A DNA stretch of 64,000 bases from Amblyornis subalaris (taxonomy: Eukaryota > Chordata > Aves > Passeriformes > Ptilonorhynchidae), in NCBI GenBank assembly GCA_018881555.1, contig JACAXG010000006.1, positions 682,001-746,000 on the forward strand, in the 5' to 3' direction. Below, piece by piece: positions 61,774 to 64,000 of this stretch. Numbering within the stretch: position 1 is the first letter of the stretch; every line of letters starts with the position of its first letter. The translations under genes were made by a program, and so were the position numbers. The notes under the pieces were generated by a model. That model was given only the letters and a program-made list of their open reading frames with translations, had not been told where the DNA came from and ran no database searches.

Positions 61774-61808
<35 letters not shown>
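61735..61808 (+). repeat. (TG)n microsatellite
   Basis: The array has about 74 bases of TG units broken by GAG twice and by GGGGGGTT. The right-hand pure block has about 16 units. Confidence 0.97.
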
Positions 61809-61809
<1 letters not shown>

Positions 61810-64000
61810 GCTTGCGTGCCCATGAGCGTTCACTGAGCTCAGATCTAAAGACCATCCTTAGTAGGTGGATTTATCCCACTCTCTGCCTTGCCCACAAGAC
61901 AAGCCCAGGACACATATTTACTAGCAACAATGCTCTGGAATGCATTTGTGGTTGTAGAGTGCATTTCGTGGTATCCTGCTTTAAACTTGTAATAGTACTA
62001 CTATTTTTAACAGCAGAGTAGCTGCATCATTCAACTGCTGGCACAATGAACTGAAATAGAAAAAAATGCTCTTTACAATACAGTCTCCACTGATACAATA
62101 AGTTACATTAAAAACATTTCCTCACATTTATTGTCTCCTTAGAAATTAAATTAAAATATTTGAAGGTTTTCATCCTTCCACTAGTTTGTTTTGAAAAGTC
62201 TGTTGTTGCGTGAGCTAAAAAAGCAAGCTGAGAATTTTTTATGTTGGGTAAAAAACCATTGATATATCAGTGTGCAATGATTAAAAGGACATACAAAGGC
62301 ATAGGCAATAAAAGGCAGTTACTTTCAAGTGCCTGTGAAAAAATCATAATTAAGATGAGGCTTAATTGCACATGTTGGCATAGCATATGTGGACACCACC
62401 AGTGTGAAATAGTATTTGTAACTTATGCTTCTTTGAAACAATCTTGTTTCTGAAAATTCAAACAAATCACTTCAAAATTTCACAAACATTTGTCATGGTC
62501 AGGACATTTTCAATTTCATCAGATTTCTTGGATCAGATTGTAATTTTCTCTTATTTATGTATTGCAAATTTATTCTATTGCTCTTTATATTGATGGCTAT
62601 TTTCTAAATTTGAACTGTATGGCCTAAAAATGATTAGTGAAGCCAACAAGTGATCTTTCATGCTTGGCAACGGCACAACTCTAGCATGAATACTGCCAAT
62701 TCTTTTGAACATTTCTGTATACAACTCTTTATTATTAATATTTTCTATAGACCTCAGCTATCTTTGGATGAAGCCAGGAAAATCACGGCTTGTATGTGAC
62801 CGATTTTTCATATCCTATGAAAAGTTTCTGGATATTAGTTTTATTTATTCACCTGTGGTATAATCCATTGATCTTCTATGCATATTTTTCTGCCAAGAAG
62901 TGTCCTTTTCTGATTCTTGCCTTTTAATCAGAGCTATCTTCCACCTCTGCCCAGGGCCCATCTGTGGTAGTCAGGCCACGAAGTGTCTGTCAGTAGAAAG
63001 TTAAGAGCAGCCTGCAACACAGTTTTAACTTCATGTAGTAAAATGAGGAAGGTTTCTCTTTCTCTGTTAGGGTGTCTTGAGCAACTGCTTTCTACCACCC
63101 GCACTGTAAAGGTGATTGATTCTCAGACTCATCATGTAATTCTTCCAACACNCATTCACTGTTTTATAGATGACACAATAATAAAATTTTCATCTTGATT
63201 TGATACCTTAATCTAAAACAATCAACCATCACACATGATGGCCACTAGCACTTACACCTCTCCAAACCACCAAAAAATAACTCTTCAAACCATCATGATT
63301 TAGAAAGTTATGGATTTGTTGTAATATGTGAAACGGGTGGGTTATTTAGATAGAACAAGTTCACCTGAATTACTAGAGTTAAAATATTTTCCTACAGGGA
63401 AATGTGACCCACAGAAATGTTTCACATTAACCCAGGAAAAAGGACCATGCTGAAAAGATTAGAAACCATCCCATGCACACNTGCACACATATGCTTGCAT
63501 GCACGCACACTGTCCTACCCCTAGCAGTACTGTGGGTAGCAGAAGGAGCAGTGCCCTTTCACAGACTCCTGCCTTGTGCTCAAAGGAAATGCAGCAGACA
63601 TTTAAATATTTCCAAACCAAACAAGACATCCTGAAGGATTCTCCTCCTGTGGCCTCATTATCTGCTTACATCTGTGTTTTTAAAATCAAAAGAAAGGCTG
63701 AAGCAGTCAGAGTCAGCCCAGACAGGAGCAGAAAGGGGAAGTGGAGAAGCAAGGAGAAAAAGTTTAAGACCTTAACTCAAGCGGCCCTCCCTTTCTGAGG
63801 AGACTGGGTTTAAAGTATGAGGGTTGGAAATTAAAGTAATTAAAAAAGGCATCTTTCTTTTCTAAGGCTTCACATCTAAGTGTATAGCTTTAAAATGTAT
63901 AGGAAGGCTAATCTTGCAAAGACAGGGATGACCTTTCTGTAAATAATGACATCTTTGTAAGTACCTGGTCATTCCTCTAGAGTTTAGGGACCAATTCTTC

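Larger units (their letters stand above)
59851..64000. other. No gene seen; unique sequence
   Basis: Apart from the palindromic CTA cluster and the TG microsatellite, only short frames are present and no repeat family is recognised. Confidence 0.55.

Noticed and set aside
1..64000. CRISPR arrays, operons, tRNA, rRNA, snRNA or known microRNA genes
   Set aside because: No regularly spaced identical repeats and no recognisable RNA gene sequences were seen; the repeat content indicates a vertebrate nuclear genome.

Overview
The window looks like non-coding nuclear DNA from a bird, or at least a sauropsid. The main evidence is the repeat content. Three clear copies of the CR1 LINE carry the characteristic avian CR1 3' end, three older CR1 relics are present, and several very old amniote repeats (MIR-like SINEs and palindromic DNA-transposon-type relics) are scattered through it. 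There are no Alu, L1 or B elements, and no prokaryotic gene organisation such as operons, ribosome-binding sites or closely packed reading frames. The sequence is AT-leaning and CpG-poor except for a few short patches. About a hundred isolated single N bases suggest a draft assembly.

I could not identify any host protein-coding gene. The open reading frames are mostly short, overlap on both strands, resemble no protein I recognise and are about as long as chance allows in 64 kb. The stretch is therefore either intergenic or inside one or more long introns. Four segments (18603-18734, 27311-27525, 42521-42712 and 48240-48348) are flanked by good acceptor- and donor-like sites and are listed as weak exon candidates only.

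Layout from left to right. Positions 1-14 kb are mostly unique sequence with a CCAT microsatellite (4.2 kb), a CR1 3' stub (4.6 kb), a 14-base G run (5.9 kb) and a MIR-like relic with a nearby CTCF-like motif (8.5-9.0 kb). An old plus-strand CR1 3' end lies at 14.4 kb and an exon candidate at 18.6 kb. From 20 to 30 kb there are a GA microsatellite, AT-rich unique sequence, an old plus-strand CR1 (25.8-26.3 kb), an exon candidate (27.3 kb), a MIR-like SINE (28.1-28.4 kb) and a near-perfect 80-bp foldback element (29.6 kb). From 34.7 to 39.6 kb a previously unassigned ~155-bp sequence occurs twice in direct orientation, 4.7 kb apart. The right-hand copy lies in a CpG-dense islet, and between the copies are a CTCF-like site and a minus-strand CR1. 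From 40 to 64 kb there are a MIR-like relic, an exon candidate (42.5 kb), a minus-strand CR1 (44.8 kb), a palindromic relic (50.1 kb), a 2.4-kb minus-strand CR1 with recognisable reverse transcriptase remains (57.5-59.85 kb) and a long TG microsatellite (61.7 kb).

I did not find a new multi-gene system. The items most worth checking are the duplicated ~155-bp sequence with asymmetric CpG loss, the exon candidates and the CTCF-like site at 35.8 kb.
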